A stretch of 54,746 nt of DNA from an uncultured Lachnospiraceae bacterium (GCA_947165025.1 CAMUYQ010000003.1:1-54746); one strand, 5' to 3'; shown: positions 31,118 through 40,730, counted from the first letter of the stretch. Numbers and translations: made by a program. The notes: generated by a model from the letters alone, not told the origin.

Positions 31118-33292
31118 ATGGCAGATAAACAGATAAAAAAACCGGTAAAACACGGTGTGGCCAAGGTGCCCGTGGTAATGCAGATGGAGGCGCTCGAATG
31201 CGGAGCGGCTTCTCTTTGCATGATACTTGCATATTACGACAGGTGGATCCCGCTTGAACAGGTTCGTACCGACTGCGGTGTCAGCCGTGACGGATCCAAT
31301 GCGAAAAATGTTCTCCTGGCTGCCAGAAACTACGGGCTTCAAGCCGACGGTTACCGTCTTGAACCGGATGAACTTAAAGAAGAAGGACATTTCCCGTGCA
31401 TAGTACACTGGGAATTCAATCACTTTGTCGTTGTAAACGGATTTAAGGGCGATAAAGTATATATCAATGATCCCGCCAGGGGTAACCTTTCCGTTTCAAA
31501 GGAACGTTTCGACGAATCATTTACCGGTATCGTGCTGATGTTTGAACCGACGGATAAATTTGAGCCGGGCGGAAAGCAGCGAAGCGTTGTTGCATTTGCA
31601 AAGGAGAGGTTAAAGGGCGGCTCTGCGGCAATGGCATTTGTCATAGCGACTACGGTGATAGGTTCGCTCATGACGATAATCGGTGCCGGCTTTACAAGGG
31701 TGTTCATGGACCAGCTTTTGGCAGGGCTTAACAGGAACTGGGTTACTCCGTTCTTTATCGGTCTTGCGGTGATCACAGCCCTTCAGATCATATCTGCCTG
31801 GATCCAGGCGGTATATTCGCTGAGGCTTAACGGAAAGATGGATGCGGTCGGCAGCAGCAGTTATATGTGGAAAGTCCTGAAGTTGCCGATGGAATTCTTC
31901 TCGCAGAGAATGGCGGGAGATATTCAGGGACGAATGACATCAAACGCATCGATCTCGGCGACGCTCATCAACACACTTGCCCCGCTCGTACTCGATGCGG
32001 GCATGATGGTGTTTTACCTTGTTGTCATGATCCGTTATTCGCTCATTCTTACATGCGTCGGACTCTTAAGTGTTGCGATAGATGCCGGAATGTCCAGATA
32101 CATATCCCAGAAGCGTATCAACATCACACGCGTCATGATGAGAGATTCCGGAAAGCTTGATTCCGCGACAGTCAACGGTGTCGATATGATCGAGACGATC
32201 AAGGCAAGCGGAGCCGAAAACGGATTCTTTGAAAAATGGTCCGGATATCAGGCATCGGTCAACAGCCAGTCTGTCAGATACGAGAAACAGGATCTCCTTC
32301 TCGGGATCATCCCCCAGGCTGTCAATACCACAATGAGCACTCTCGTACTCATTCTGGGCGTATGGTTCACCATGAAGGGTGATTTCACGGCAGGTATGAT
32401 CTCGGCGTTTCAGCTCTTCATGAATGAGTTCATGGCTCCTGCCGGACAGTTCATCGGAGCCGGACAGATGCTTCAGGAAATGCGTACGTCGATGGAGAGG
32501 ATCGAGGATGTCATGAATTATCCGGAAGATCCCGTTTTCGAAAGCAAAGGCGAGGGAGACAAGTTTGACAAGCTTCCCGGCAATCTGTCGATGAGAAATA
32601 TAACATTTGGTTATTCGAGGCTTGCAGAACCGCTTATCAAGGATTTCAGTCTCGAACTCAAGCAGGGGCAGCGCGTGGCACTCGTCGGAGCATCAGGTTC
32701 GGGAAAGAGTACACTTGCCAAGCTCATATCCGGACTGTACCGTCCGTGGAGCGGACAGGTCCTGTTTGACGGCAAGACGATAGATGAGATCGACAGGAGC
32801 GTTTTCACCGGTTCTGTTGCCGTTGTCGATCAGGACATTATCCTGTTTGAGGACAGCATATCCGGCAATATCAAGATGTGGGATAACTCGATCGAGGATT
32901 TCGAGATGATAATGGCTGCAAGGGATGCCCAGATACATGAGGACATCATGCAGAGAAACGGTAACTACAGATATACGATAACAGAAGGCGGAAGGGATTT
33001 TTCAGGCGGACAGCGCCAGCGTCTTGAGATTGCACGTGTCCTTGCACAGGATCCGACGATGATCATTCTCGATGAGGCAACAAGTGCGCTTGATGCAAGG
33101 ACGGAATATGATGTCGTCAAGTCGATCAAGGACAGGGGCATCACCTGTGTTGTGGTTGCGCACAGACTGTCCACTATCCGCGACTGTGATGAGATAATCG
33201 TGCTTGATCACGGCAATGTCGTTGAGAGAGGCACACATTCCGAACTGATGAAAAATGACGGTGCTTACAAGGCGCTCGTCACTAACGAATAA
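31118..33292 (+). CDS. NHLP-type bacteriocin export ABC transporter with C39 peptidase
   Basis: The 724-residue protein begins with a C39 peptidase: catalytic Cys28 in LECGAASLCM, His102 in FNHFVVVNGF and Asp118 in YINDPARG. A six-helix exporter domain follows (about 165-430), then an ATPase with GASGSGKST, signature FSGGQRQRLEIARV and Walker B MIILDEATSALD. It would cut precursors after a double-glycine site and pump the product out, and the peptide at 29304 has such a site. It corresponds to the peptidase/permease/ATPase subunit of NHLP systems, and its partner follows 12 bases later. Confidence 0.93.
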   Translation: MADKQIKKPVKHGVAKVPVVMQMEALECGAASLCMILAYYDRWIPLEQVRTDCGVSRDGSNAKNVLLAARNYGLQADGYRLEPDELKEEGHFPCIVHWEFNHFVVVNGFKGDKVYINDPARGNLSVSKERFDESFTGIVLMFEPTDKFEPGGKQRSVVAFAKERLKGGSAAMAFVIATTVIGSLMTIIGAGFTRVFMDQLLAGLNRNWVTPFFIGLAVITALQIISAWIQAVYSLRLNGKMDAVGSSSYMWKVLKLPMEFFSQRMAGDIQGRMTSNASISATLINTLAPLVLDAGMMVFYLVVMIRYSLILTCVGLLSVAIDAGMSRYISQKRINITRVMMRDSGKLDSATVNGVDMIETIKASGAENGFFEKWSGYQASVNSQSVRYEKQDLLLGIIPQAVNTTMSTLVLILGVWFTMKGDFTAGMISAFQLFMNEFMAPAGQFIGAGQMLQEMRTSMERIEDVMNYPEDPVFESKGEGDKFDKLPGNLSMRNITFGYSRLAEPLIKDFSLELKQGQRVALVGASGSGKSTLAKLISGLYRPWSGQVLFDGKTIDEIDRSVFTGSVAVVDQDIILFEDSISGNIKMWDNSIEDFEMIMAARDAQIHEDIMQRNGNYRYTITEGGRDFSGGQRQRLEIARVLAQDPTMIILDEATSALDARTEYDVVKSIKDRGITCVVVAHRLSTIRDCDEIIVLDHGNVVERGTHSELMKNDGAYKALVTNE

Positions 33293-33304
33293 AGAGGAGA
33301 GCAC

Positions 33305-35521
33305 ATGGGCTGGTTTGAGGAACAGATACGTCAGCGCAAGCAGGCGGACGAAAATGCTTTTTCCGAATCCTTTAATCAGATCGCGGGAGCGATCATGGGA
33401 AGGCATCTTTATGATGCTCTTAATGACAACAGACTCGTTACGACCGATGCGATAGGAGAGATACTCAAATACTACCACGTGGAAGCATGTGAGGTTCCCG
33501 AAGAGATAACGGATATGAACGAGGTGCTCGAATATCTTATGAGGCCCTGCGGCATCATGCGACGTACCGTCCGTCTTGAAAAGGGATGGCGTAAAGACGC
33601 AGTAGGCGCGATGCTTGGAACCCGCAAAGAAGACGGCAGCGTGGTGGCACTTCTTCCGACGCCAACGGCAGGATACAGATACTTTGATCGTGATGCGGGT
33701 AAGTTCGTTCGTGTGAACCACAAAAACGAGAGCACCATTGATGATGAGGCCATCGCATTTTACAAACCGTTTCCTCTTAAGAAGATCGGTATCAAAGATC
33801 TGTTCAGATATATCGTTGAGCAGATAGCCCCATCTGATGTTGTTATACTTTGCATTACAATGCTCATCGCGACTCTTGTCGGCATGATCATGCCTCGCAT
33901 GAACGATGTGCTGTTTGGCAGCGTTATACATTCGGGAAGTTCGCAGATGCTTATCGGAGCAGGTCTTTTCATCTTAAGTGCTTCCATAAGCGGACTGTTC
34001 TTTGAAGTTGTACAATCGCTTGCTTCATCACGTATCAACGTCAAGCTCGGTGTCAATGTCGAAGCTGCGTCGATGATGAGAATGCTTTCCCTTCCGGCGG
34101 ATTTCTTCAAGGATTACAGCGCCGGCGAACTGTCCAACAGACTGCAGTACATACACACTCTTGCGGACCAGCTTGTAAACATAGTTTTTTCCACGACGCT
34201 GAGTTCGCTTTTCTCACTCGCGTATGTCACACAGATATTCAAATATGCCCCCGGACTTCTGGCTCCTTCGATGATCGTTACTGCATCGACCGTAGTTGTC
34301 ATGATGCTCGGTGTTACGCTTCAGGTTAAGATAACAAGGCAGCATATGGAACTGGAGAGTAAGGAGAGCGGTATAACATATGCGCTCATATCGGGCATAC
34401 AGAAGGTACGTCTGGCTGGCGCCGAAAAGAGGGCGTTCGGAAGATGGGCAAAAGCATATTCGCAGCAGGCGGCTCTTACATACAATCCTCCCCTGTTCCT
34501 TAAGGTCAGCCAGGTAATGGTTACGGCGATATCTCTTATCGGAACGGCTGTCATTTACTTCGTGGCTGTCGAGACGAACGTTACGGTCGCAGAATATTTC
34601 GCGTTCAATTCCGCATACGGAATGGTCAGTACATCATTTGTTGCACTCGCCGGTATCATATCGTCGATCGCACAGATCAAGCCCACACTTGATATGGTAA
34701 AACCGTTCCTTGAGACCGTTCCCGAAGTATCCGAGGACAAAGAGGTTGTGACCAGACTTACCGGTGCTATAGAACTTAATAACATCACATTCAGATACAA
34801 CGAGGATATGCCGGCGGTACTTGACGATCTGTCGATCAGGATACGTCCCGGCCAGTATGTGGCCATAGTCGGTAAGACCGGCTGCGGAAAGAGTACGCTC
34901 ATGCGTATCATGCTCGGATTTGAGACGCCGCAGAAGGGTGCGGTTTTCTATGACAACAAGGATCTGAAGCGCATGGATCTCAAGTCGCTACGCCAGAAGA
35001 TCGGTGCAGTCATGCAGAACGGCAAACTGTTCAACGGAGATATTTATTCGAATATAACCATCTCTGCCCCGTGGCTGTCGCTCGATGAAGCATGGGAGGC
35101 GGCCGAGATCGCGGGACTTGCTGATGACATCAGGGATATGCCGATGGGAATGAACACGCTCATAGCAGAAGGTGCGGGCGGCATTTCCGGCGGACAGAAG
35201 CAGAGACTTCTCATAGCCCGTGCCGTAGCTCCAAAGCCCAAGATCCTTATATTTGACGAGGCAACGAGCGCACTTGATAACATCACTCAGAAGCAGGTAT
35301 CGGAAGCACTTGACCGCATGAAGTGCACCCGTGTCATAATCGCCCACAGACTGTCCACAATCAAACAGTGTGACAGGATCATAGTTCTTGAGGGCGGAAA
35401 GATAATAGAAGACGGTACATACGAAGAACTTATCGCAAAGAAAGGTTTCTTTGCCGATCTTGTGGCCAGACAGCAGCTTGAGGAATCCGAGGAATGCCAA
35501 AAGGAACAAAACAAAAACTGA
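33305..35521 (+). CDS. NHLP export ABC transporter, permease/ATPase subunit
   Basis: The 738-residue protein is the second half of the NHLP exporter pair. It has an N-terminal cytoplasmic domain of about 170 residues, with no peptidase residues, then a six-helix exporter domain (about 190-470) and an ATPase with GKTGCGKST, signature ISGGQKQRLLIARA and Walker B ILIFDEATSALD. It presumably forms a heterodimer with the peptidase-bearing protein. Its end overlaps the WYL regulator by 28 bases. Confidence 0.92.
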   Translation: MGWFEEQIRQRKQADENAFSESFNQIAGAIMGRHLYDALNDNRLVTTDAIGEILKYYHVEACEVPEEITDMNEVLEYLMRPCGIMRRTVRLEKGWRKDAVGAMLGTRKEDGSVVALLPTPTAGYRYFDRDAGKFVRVNHKNESTIDDEAIAFYKPFPLKKIGIKDLFRYIVEQIAPSDVVILCITMLIATLVGMIMPRMNDVLFGSVIHSGSSQMLIGAGLFILSASISGLFFEVVQSLASSRINVKLGVNVEAASMMRMLSLPADFFKDYSAGELSNRLQYIHTLADQLVNIVFSTTLSSLFSLAYVTQIFKYAPGLLAPSMIVTASTVVVMMLGVTLQVKITRQHMELESKESGITYALISGIQKVRLAGAEKRAFGRWAKAYSQQAALTYNPPLFLKVSQVMVTAISLIGTAVIYFVAVETNVTVAEYFAFNSAYGMVSTSFVALAGIISSIAQIKPTLDMVKPFLETVPEVSEDKEVVTRLTGAIELNNITFRYNEDMPAVLDDLSIRIRPGQYVAIVGKTGCGKSTLMRIMLGFETPQKGAVFYDNKDLKRMDLKSLRQKIGAVMQNGKLFNGDIYSNITISAPWLSLDEAWEAAEIAGLADDIRDMPMGMNTLIAEGAGGISGGQKQRLLIARAVAPKPKILIFDEATSALDNITQKQVSEALDRMKCTRVIIAHRLSTIKQCDRIIVLEGGKIIEDGTYEELIAKKGFFADLVARQQLEESEECQKEQNKN

Positions 35522-36486
35522 AGCTGTATTACCTTGCCAGGATAATGGTCGAGAAGACCGATGACGAACATTTCCTGACGATGCCGCAGATCATATCCCA
35601 ACTTGAAGCATACGGCGTATCGGCTGACCGTAAGAGCCTGTATGACGATCTTGAGACGCTACGGGTTCTCGGGATCGACGTTATAGGCGAAAAGGCCGGA
35701 AAAAGCTACAACTATCATGTCGGACAGAAGAAATTTGACGTGGCCGAGCTCAAGCTTCTTGTCGATTCGATCCAGTCATCCAAGTTCATCACCGAGAAAA
35801 AATCAAACGATCTGATCAGAAAGCTGACGTCCCTTGTCAGTGAATATGAGGCGTCCCAGCTAAACAGGCAGGTTGTTGTAAAGGGTCGCGTCAAGACGAT
35901 GAACGAGAGCATATACTACATCGTCGACGACATTCATAACGCGATATCCAAAAATCATATGATAAGCTTTGAATATCTGCGCTGGAATGCAAAGAAGGAA
36001 ATGGAGCCGAAAAGGGAAGCGCCTTACGAGGTTAGCCCGTGGGCACTTACGTGGGATGATGAGAATTACTACCTCATCGCCTTTGATTCGGATGACGGCG
36101 TGATCAAGCATTACCGCGTGGACAAGATGAGAAATATCTCGGTCATCGATAAGATGCGCGAAGGCAGGGATCATTTTGCAAACTTTGACATGGCCGCATA
36201 TTCGAGGATGAACTTTCAGATGTTCTCGGGAGAGGAAGTCAGGGTCAGACTCGGGTTTACCGAAGAAATGGCCGGTGTCATCATCGACAGGTTCGGAAAG
36301 GACATCACGATCATGCCTTCGAAAAAGGACGGGTGGTATGAAACGAGCGTTGAAGTGGCTCTGTCGGACCAGTTTCTCGGGTGGATATTCTCTCTCGGGA
36401 CCGATGTACGCATCATTTCCCCCGAGTCTGTGGTCAGCCGTTTTTGCGAAAAACTCGATGATATGAAAAAATCATACACAAATTGA
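35494..36486 (+). CDS. WYL-domain transcriptional regulator
   Basis: The 330-residue protein has an N-terminal winged helix-turn-helix (QIISQLEAYGVSADRKSLYDD) and a WYL domain at about 140-210 (ISFEYLRWNAKKEMEP, VSPWALTWDDENYYLIAF), followed by a C-terminal WCX-like region. WYL regulators sense ligands, often nucleic acids, and control defence or stress genes. Its ATG lies inside the last codons of the NHLP permease gene (GAGGA site), so it is co-translated with the exporter and probably controls that locus; the target site is not identified. Confidence 0.88.
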   Translation: MPKGTKQKLKLYYLARIMVEKTDDEHFLTMPQIISQLEAYGVSADRKSLYDDLETLRVLGIDVIGEKAGKSYNYHVGQKKFDVAELKLLVDSIQSSKFITEKKSNDLIRKLTSLVSEYEASQLNRQVVVKGRVKTMNESIYYIVDDIHNAISKNHMISFEYLRWNAKKEMEPKREAPYEVSPWALTWDDENYYLIAFDSDDGVIKHYRVDKMRNISVIDKMREGRDHFANFDMAAYSRMNFQMFSGEEVRVRLGFTEEMAGVIIDRFGKDITIMPSKKDGWYETSVEVALSDQFLGWIFSLGTDVRIISPESVVSRFCEKLDDMKKSYTN

Positions 36487-36496
36487 ACAAAAGATT

Positions 36497-36525
36497 TTGA
36501 TTATTCGAAATATCTGCGGTACAAT
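36497..36525 (+). promoter_or_regulatory. SigA-type promoter for the partner-switching operon
   Basis: TTGATT (36497-36502) and TACAAT (36520-36525) are separated by 17 bases. It lies in the 74-base gap between the WYL gene and the STAS gene and gives a leader of about 30 bases with AAAGGAG. So the STAS operon can be transcribed apart from the exporter. Confidence 0.65.
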
Positions 36526-36560
36526 ATAAGGTAGTCTGTAATTTGAAAGGAGATACTGAA

Positions 36561-36860
36561 ATGTTAAACATTGAAAAGAAGATCGACGGCAATGCTATGG
36601 AAGTGGCTCTTTCGGGAAGACTTGATACAACGACCGCTCCCCAGCTTGAGGAAGTTGTCAAAGCCGAGCTTACCGGAAAGGATTCACTCGTGTTTGATCT
36701 TGCGCAGCTTGAGTACATAAGCAGTGCCGGCCTTCGTGTGCTTCTCTCAGCTCAGAAGATCATGAACAACCAGGGAAGTATGGTCGTTAAGAACGTTTCC
36801 GAAGAGGTTAACGAGATCTTCGAGGTTACCGGATTTGCTGACATTCTTACGATTGAATAA
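36561..36860 (+). CDS. STAS-domain anti-sigma factor antagonist
   Basis: The 99-residue protein is a single STAS domain of the SpoIIAA/RsbV type. The phosphorylation site is in LEYISSAGLRVLLSA (the first Ser after Ile). Such antagonists switch partners with an RsbW-type kinase: the unphosphorylated form binds it. The start is the ATG at 36561, 8 bases after AAAGGAG. It opens a cluster with two ATPases and a PP2C phosphatase, the full set for a partner-switching circuit. Confidence 0.93.
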   Translation: MLNIEKKIDGNAMEVALSGRLDTTTAPQLEEVVKAELTGKDSLVFDLAQLEYISSAGLRVLLSAQKIMNNQGSMVVKNVSEEVNEIFEVTGFADILTIE

Positions 36861-36872
36861 TGAGGACGTATA

Positions 36873-37505
36873 ATGAACAGATCAGGCGAATTGTACGTTA
36901 ATAACACCGAGGAGAACGCTGCTGCCGCTCTTACAAAGATCGACGAGTTCATCGGACACCAGAAGATCGACCGCAAGAAGATGATCCATTTAAGACTTCT
37001 TGCCGAGGAGACCATCGGTATGGTCAAGGCCATGACGGATGATTTTATGGCACTTATGTGGATCGAGGAAGAGAACGGGGATTACCGTATCAGGCTTACG
37101 GTCAAGACCGACATGAACAAGGAGAAGAAGAGTGAGCTTCTCTCTGTTGCCACGTCGGGAAAGAACGCAGCTGCAAAAGGCTTCATGGGCAAGATAAGTG
37201 AGATCATCGAAAACGGTCTGCTCAACTACGATAACGTCATGAAGCTGCAGGAAGAATACGGCGGCGGATATAACGATTACATGGGAATGGGAATGTGCGT
37301 TCCGGGTGAGGTGCAGATGACGGGTGATCCGCTCGTCTGGTCACTTTCCAAGTACAGGTCCGCACTCAAAGGCAACAGCGAGCTGATGAACGGTAACGGT
37401 TCAGCCTGGGATGAACTTGAGAAATCAATAGTTGCATCGCTTGCAAAGGATGTAACGGTCGGTGTTAAGAAGGACCGCGTTGACATGGCCATTCTCGCAC
37501 GCTGA
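36873..37505 (+). CDS. Anti-sigma ATPase-like protein with an unusual C-terminus
   Basis: The 210-residue protein starts like an RsbW-type ATPase, with an N-box-like segment LLAEETIGMVKAMTDDFM in which the usual Asn is replaced by Lys. No G1 (DxGxG) or G2 box follows, so it probably does not bind ATP in the standard way. Its last 90 residues (GGGYNDYMGMGMCVPG, SLSKYRSALKGNSELM) are unlike other proteins I know. It lies 12 bases after the STAS gene and 23 before a complete RsbW-like gene, so it is a second, atypical partner in the same circuit. Confidence 0.65.
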   Translation: MNRSGELYVNNTEENAAAALTKIDEFIGHQKIDRKKMIHLRLLAEETIGMVKAMTDDFMALMWIEEENGDYRIRLTVKTDMNKEKKSELLSVATSGKNAAAKGFMGKISEIIENGLLNYDNVMKLQEEYGGGYNDYMGMGMCVPGEVQMTGDPLVWSLSKYRSALKGNSELMNGNGSAWDELEKSIVASLAKDVTVGVKKDRVDMAILAR

Positions 37506-37528
37506 GAATACCGTGCGGTCGGGATCAT

Positions 37529-37951
37529 ATGAGTGATAATAATATTCGTGAACTGAATACGGAAGCTGTTACGGATAATCTCCAGAAGGTACTTGAGTTT
37601 GTCGACGAAGCACTTTGCGAGGCGGGATTTTCGATCAAAGCGCAGATGCAGATCGATGTTGCCGTCGAGGAGATATTTGTCAACATAGCAAGCTATGCAT
37701 ACGGACCGGAAGGCGGGAATGCGAAGGTTACAGTTGAGAAGCTTTCTGATCCCGTCGGTGTTGCGATCACTTTTTATGATAACGGCACACCTTACGATCC
37801 TCTCAAAAAAGAGGATCCGGATGTAACACTTTCGGCGGGGGAGCGTCAGATAGGGGGACTTGGGATTTTCATGACCAAGAAGCTGATGGACAGTGTCGAT
37901 TACGAGTACAGGGAGAACATGAACATACTTCGGCTTGTCAAGAACCTTTAA
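37529..37951 (+). CDS. RsbW/SpoIIAB-like serine kinase (anti-sigma type)
   Basis: The 140-residue protein has all GHKL ATPase boxes: N-box VAVEEIFVNIASYAY (Asn present), G1 FYDNGTPYDPL (Asp present) and G2 GGLGIFMTKK. RsbW-like kinases phosphorylate a STAS partner and bind a target, classically a sigma factor. The partner is presumably the STAS protein at 36561. No sigma factor is encoded nearby, so the target could be another protein. It sits between the atypical ATPase and the PP2C phosphatase. Confidence 0.9.
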   Translation: MSDNNIRELNTEAVTDNLQKVLEFVDEALCEAGFSIKAQMQIDVAVEEIFVNIASYAYGPEGGNAKVTVEKLSDPVGVAITFYDNGTPYDPLKKEDPDVTLSAGERQIGGLGIFMTKKLMDSVDYEYRENMNILRLVKNL

Positions 37952-37964
37952 GGGGAGAGGATAG

Positions 37965-39596
37965 ATGGCGAGAAAGATCGATAAGCTCAGAACCAGCATG
38001 ACATTCAATATGGTCGGTGCCGTTGTCATGCTGCTCGCAGTTTTCGGCGTCATTGTCAGTGTCATCGGTTTTATCAGCTTTACAAGTGCTTTCAAGAGAG
38101 AGTATTCGACTACCACGTATCATATGGCGAATACTGCTGCAACTCTCGTTCACGGCGACAGCCTGGACGATTATCTTGAAGGCGGCAAACAGGATGAATA
38201 CAGCAGAACAAGATCATATCTTGACGCTTATTGCAAGGCGATGAGCGTTTCGATAGTATATGTTATCAAAGTGGATACGAGCGACTACGGGAGCTTCGTA
38301 TCTGTTTTTAATTGTGTGAACAATTCGGTCGATGATACCGATTACGAACCGTGGGAGCTCGGACATAAGCGGGACACCACGAATGAGACATACAGGAAAA
38401 AATACAAAGCGATCTACAGTAAAGAGTCGCCGTATGAGACGATATACCGTACGAAGCCCGGAGAAGGACTGCATCCGCATGTCACGACTCTGGTGCCTGT
38501 TATGGATTCTGATGATAATGTTGCCGGGATACTCTGCCTTCAGAGACCGACGCGTGAGATTAATAACGCAAGGCTTCCGTTCCTTACAAACATAGCGATA
38601 TCAACAGCGCTGCTCGCACTGCTTTTTGGGGTCTTTGTCACGCTTTATCTTCGGGGTCAGTTCGTCCTTCCGATCAGAAAGGTCTCATTGGAGGCCATAC
38701 GTTTCGCGAAGGATAACAAAAAAGGCGAAGAACTCACATCTGATATCAGCAGGATAGCTGAGATATCAGGCCTTGCCTTGTCGATAGATAAGATGGAATC
38801 AGAGATGATCTCCTATATTGACAACCTCACATCGGTAACCGCAGAGAAGGAGAGGATAAGCACTGAACTTTCACTGGCAAGCCGGATACAGGAAAACTCT
38901 GTACCGAACATCTTTCCGGCATTTCCCGACAGGAATGATTTTGACATTTACGCATCAATGAAGCCGGCCAAGGAAGTCGGCGGCGATTTCTATAATTTCT
39001 TTTTTGTCGATGATGATCATCTGGCGGTCGCTATCGGGGATGTATCCGGGAAAGGTATTCCTGCTGCGCTCTTCATGATGGTTACCAACATCCTTCTGTC
39101 CGACAGGGCGAAAATGGGTGGCAGACCTTCGGAGATACTGGAGTATGTTAACGACAATCTGTGTGAGCATAACACCGCTGATATGTTTGTGACGATCTGG
39201 CTCGGGATACTGGAGATTTCAACCGGAAAGCTGACAACCGCAAATGCGGGACATGAAGACCCTGCGGTATACAGAAAGGGCGGATCGTTTGAACTGGTAA
39301 AGACAAAGCACGGATTTGTCGCAGGCGGTATGGCCGATGTCACATATACGGATCATGAGATCACGCTGAACGAAGGCGACAAGTTGTTCATATACACGGA
39401 CGGTATTCCAGAGGCAACCGATGCGAATGAAAGCCTGTACGGACTTGAGAGAATGACGGAGGCGCTCTGCAGCGTGGAAGACAGGTCATGTATGGAGATA
39501 GTTGAAGGCGTGAGACGGAGCGTTGATGTATTTGTCGGTGATGCACCGCAGTTTGATGATCTTACAATGCTGTGCCTTGAGATCGGGAAAAGATAA
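37965..39596 (+). CDS. Membrane PP2C/SpoIIE-type phosphatase with sensor domain
   Basis: The 543-residue protein has an N-terminal helix (MVGAVVMLLAVFGVIVSVIGFI), an outside sensor of about 160 residues, a second helix near 205-225 (FLTNIAISTALLALLFGVFV), a HAMP-like linker to about 300, and a SpoIIE/RsbU phosphatase domain. Metal-binding motifs are EVGGDFYNFFFVD, IGDVSGKGIPAALFM and GDKLFIYTDGI. It would dephosphorylate the STAS protein in response to an external signal and thus feed the switch. Spacing is 13 bases from the kinase gene. Confidence 0.92.
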   Translation: MARKIDKLRTSMTFNMVGAVVMLLAVFGVIVSVIGFISFTSAFKREYSTTTYHMANTAATLVHGDSLDDYLEGGKQDEYSRTRSYLDAYCKAMSVSIVYVIKVDTSDYGSFVSVFNCVNNSVDDTDYEPWELGHKRDTTNETYRKKYKAIYSKESPYETIYRTKPGEGLHPHVTTLVPVMDSDDNVAGILCLQRPTREINNARLPFLTNIAISTALLALLFGVFVTLYLRGQFVLPIRKVSLEAIRFAKDNKKGEELTSDISRIAEISGLALSIDKMESEMISYIDNLTSVTAEKERISTELSLASRIQENSVPNIFPAFPDRNDFDIYASMKPAKEVGGDFYNFFFVDDDHLAVAIGDVSGKGIPAALFMMVTNILLSDRAKMGGRPSEILEYVNDNLCEHNTADMFVTIWLGILEISTGKLTTANAGHEDPAVYRKGGSFELVKTKHGFVAGGMADVTYTDHEITLNEGDKLFIYTDGIPEATDANESLYGLERMTEALCSVEDRSCMEIVEGVRRSVDVFVGDAPQFDDLTMLCLEIGKR

Positions 39597-39611
39597 ACGG
39601 GAGAGAAGAAC

Positions 39612-40727
39612 ATGTCTGAACTTAAATGTCCTCATTGCGGACAGACATTTGTTGTTGATGATGCTGCGCTCGGATCGATAATATCCCAGATAAGGGACCG
39701 TGAATTCGAAAAGGATATTTCCGCGAAGATGGAGCAGATGACGCAGCATCTGAAGGAAAAGCATGAGCGCGAGATCGAAAAGCAGGAACGCGAGATAGAA
39801 AAGCTGAAGAATACGATAGAGGGCATGGAGGACAAGAAGACCATTGCCGTCATGGAAGCTGTCCAAAAGGCTGAAAAAGAGAAGCACGAGCTTGAGAATG
39901 AACTCGTACAGCTTAAGGACAAGGATAAACTCCTGCTCGAACAGAAGGACGAGCAGATAGCCTATTACAAAGATCTTAAAACGAGAATGTCCACCAAGAT
40001 GGTCGGAGAAACGCTTGAGCAGCACTGTGAGATACAGTTCAACATGCTGCGGGCGGCTGCGTTCAAAAATGCCGAATTCGGTAAGGATAACGATGCGAGA
40101 TCCGGCAGTAAGGGCGATTACATATTCCGCGAGAAGGATGAGAACGGAGTGGAGATCGTGTCCATAATGTTCGAGATGAAGAATGAGATGGATACAACCG
40201 CCACGAAGCACAAGAACGAGGATTTTCTCAAGGAACTTGATAAGGACAGGAAAGAGAAGAGCTGTGAGTACGCGGTACTCGTATCGATGCTCGAGAGTGA
40301 CAGTGAGCTTTACAATGCCGGCATAGTCGATGTATCGCACCTGTATGACAAGATGTATGTCGTGCGGCCCCAGTGCTTTATCCCTATCATCACACTCCTT
40401 CGAAATGCCGCGATGAATGCTCTTTCATACAAACAGGAGCTTGCATTTATCAAAAATCAGGACATCGACATCTCAAACTTCGAGGACAGCCTGATGAAGT
40501 TTAAGGACGATTTTTCAAGGAACTACACGCTTGCCCACAATCATTTCGATAAAGCAATCGAAGAGATAGACAAGACGATCCAGCATCTTGAAAAGGTAAA
40601 AAAGGAGCTTCTCGGCTCCGATAACCAGCTTAAGATAGCAAATAACAAGATCGAAGATATCAGTGTCAAGAAACTGACAAAGGACAATCCTACGATGAAG
40701 GAGAAGTTTGCCGAACTGAAGAAGTGA
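39612..40727 (+). CDS. DUF2130-family protein
   Basis: The 371-residue protein has an N-terminal zinc-ribbon-like start (ELKCPHCGQTF with CxxC), a long coiled coil of about 90 residues rich in E, K and Q, and a C-terminal DUF2130 domain with a conserved DYIFREKDENGVEIVSIMFE segment that resembles a PD-(D/E)XK-like nuclease core (acidic pair, then MFEMKNE). Function is unknown. It lies 15 bases after the phosphatase and may belong to the same operon; the next gene is convergent. Confidence 0.85.
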   Translation: MSELKCPHCGQTFVVDDAALGSIISQIRDREFEKDISAKMEQMTQHLKEKHEREIEKQEREIEKLKNTIEGMEDKKTIAVMEAVQKAEKEKHELENELVQLKDKDKLLLEQKDEQIAYYKDLKTRMSTKMVGETLEQHCEIQFNMLRAAAFKNAEFGKDNDARSGSKGDYIFREKDENGVEIVSIMFEMKNEMDTTATKHKNEDFLKELDKDRKEKSCEYAVLVSMLESDSELYNAGIVDVSHLYDKMYVVRPQCFIPIITLLRNAAMNALSYKQELAFIKNQDIDISNFEDSLMKFKDDFSRNYTLAHNHFDKAIEEIDKTIQHLEKVKKELLGSDNQLKIANNKIEDISVKKLTKDNPTMKEKFAELKK

Positions 40728-40730
40728 TAT

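Noticed and set aside
33002-33931. Minus-strand open frame of 309 codons opposite the NHLP transporters
   Set aside because: It crosses the boundary of two well-supported plus-strand genes and encodes no recognisable protein.
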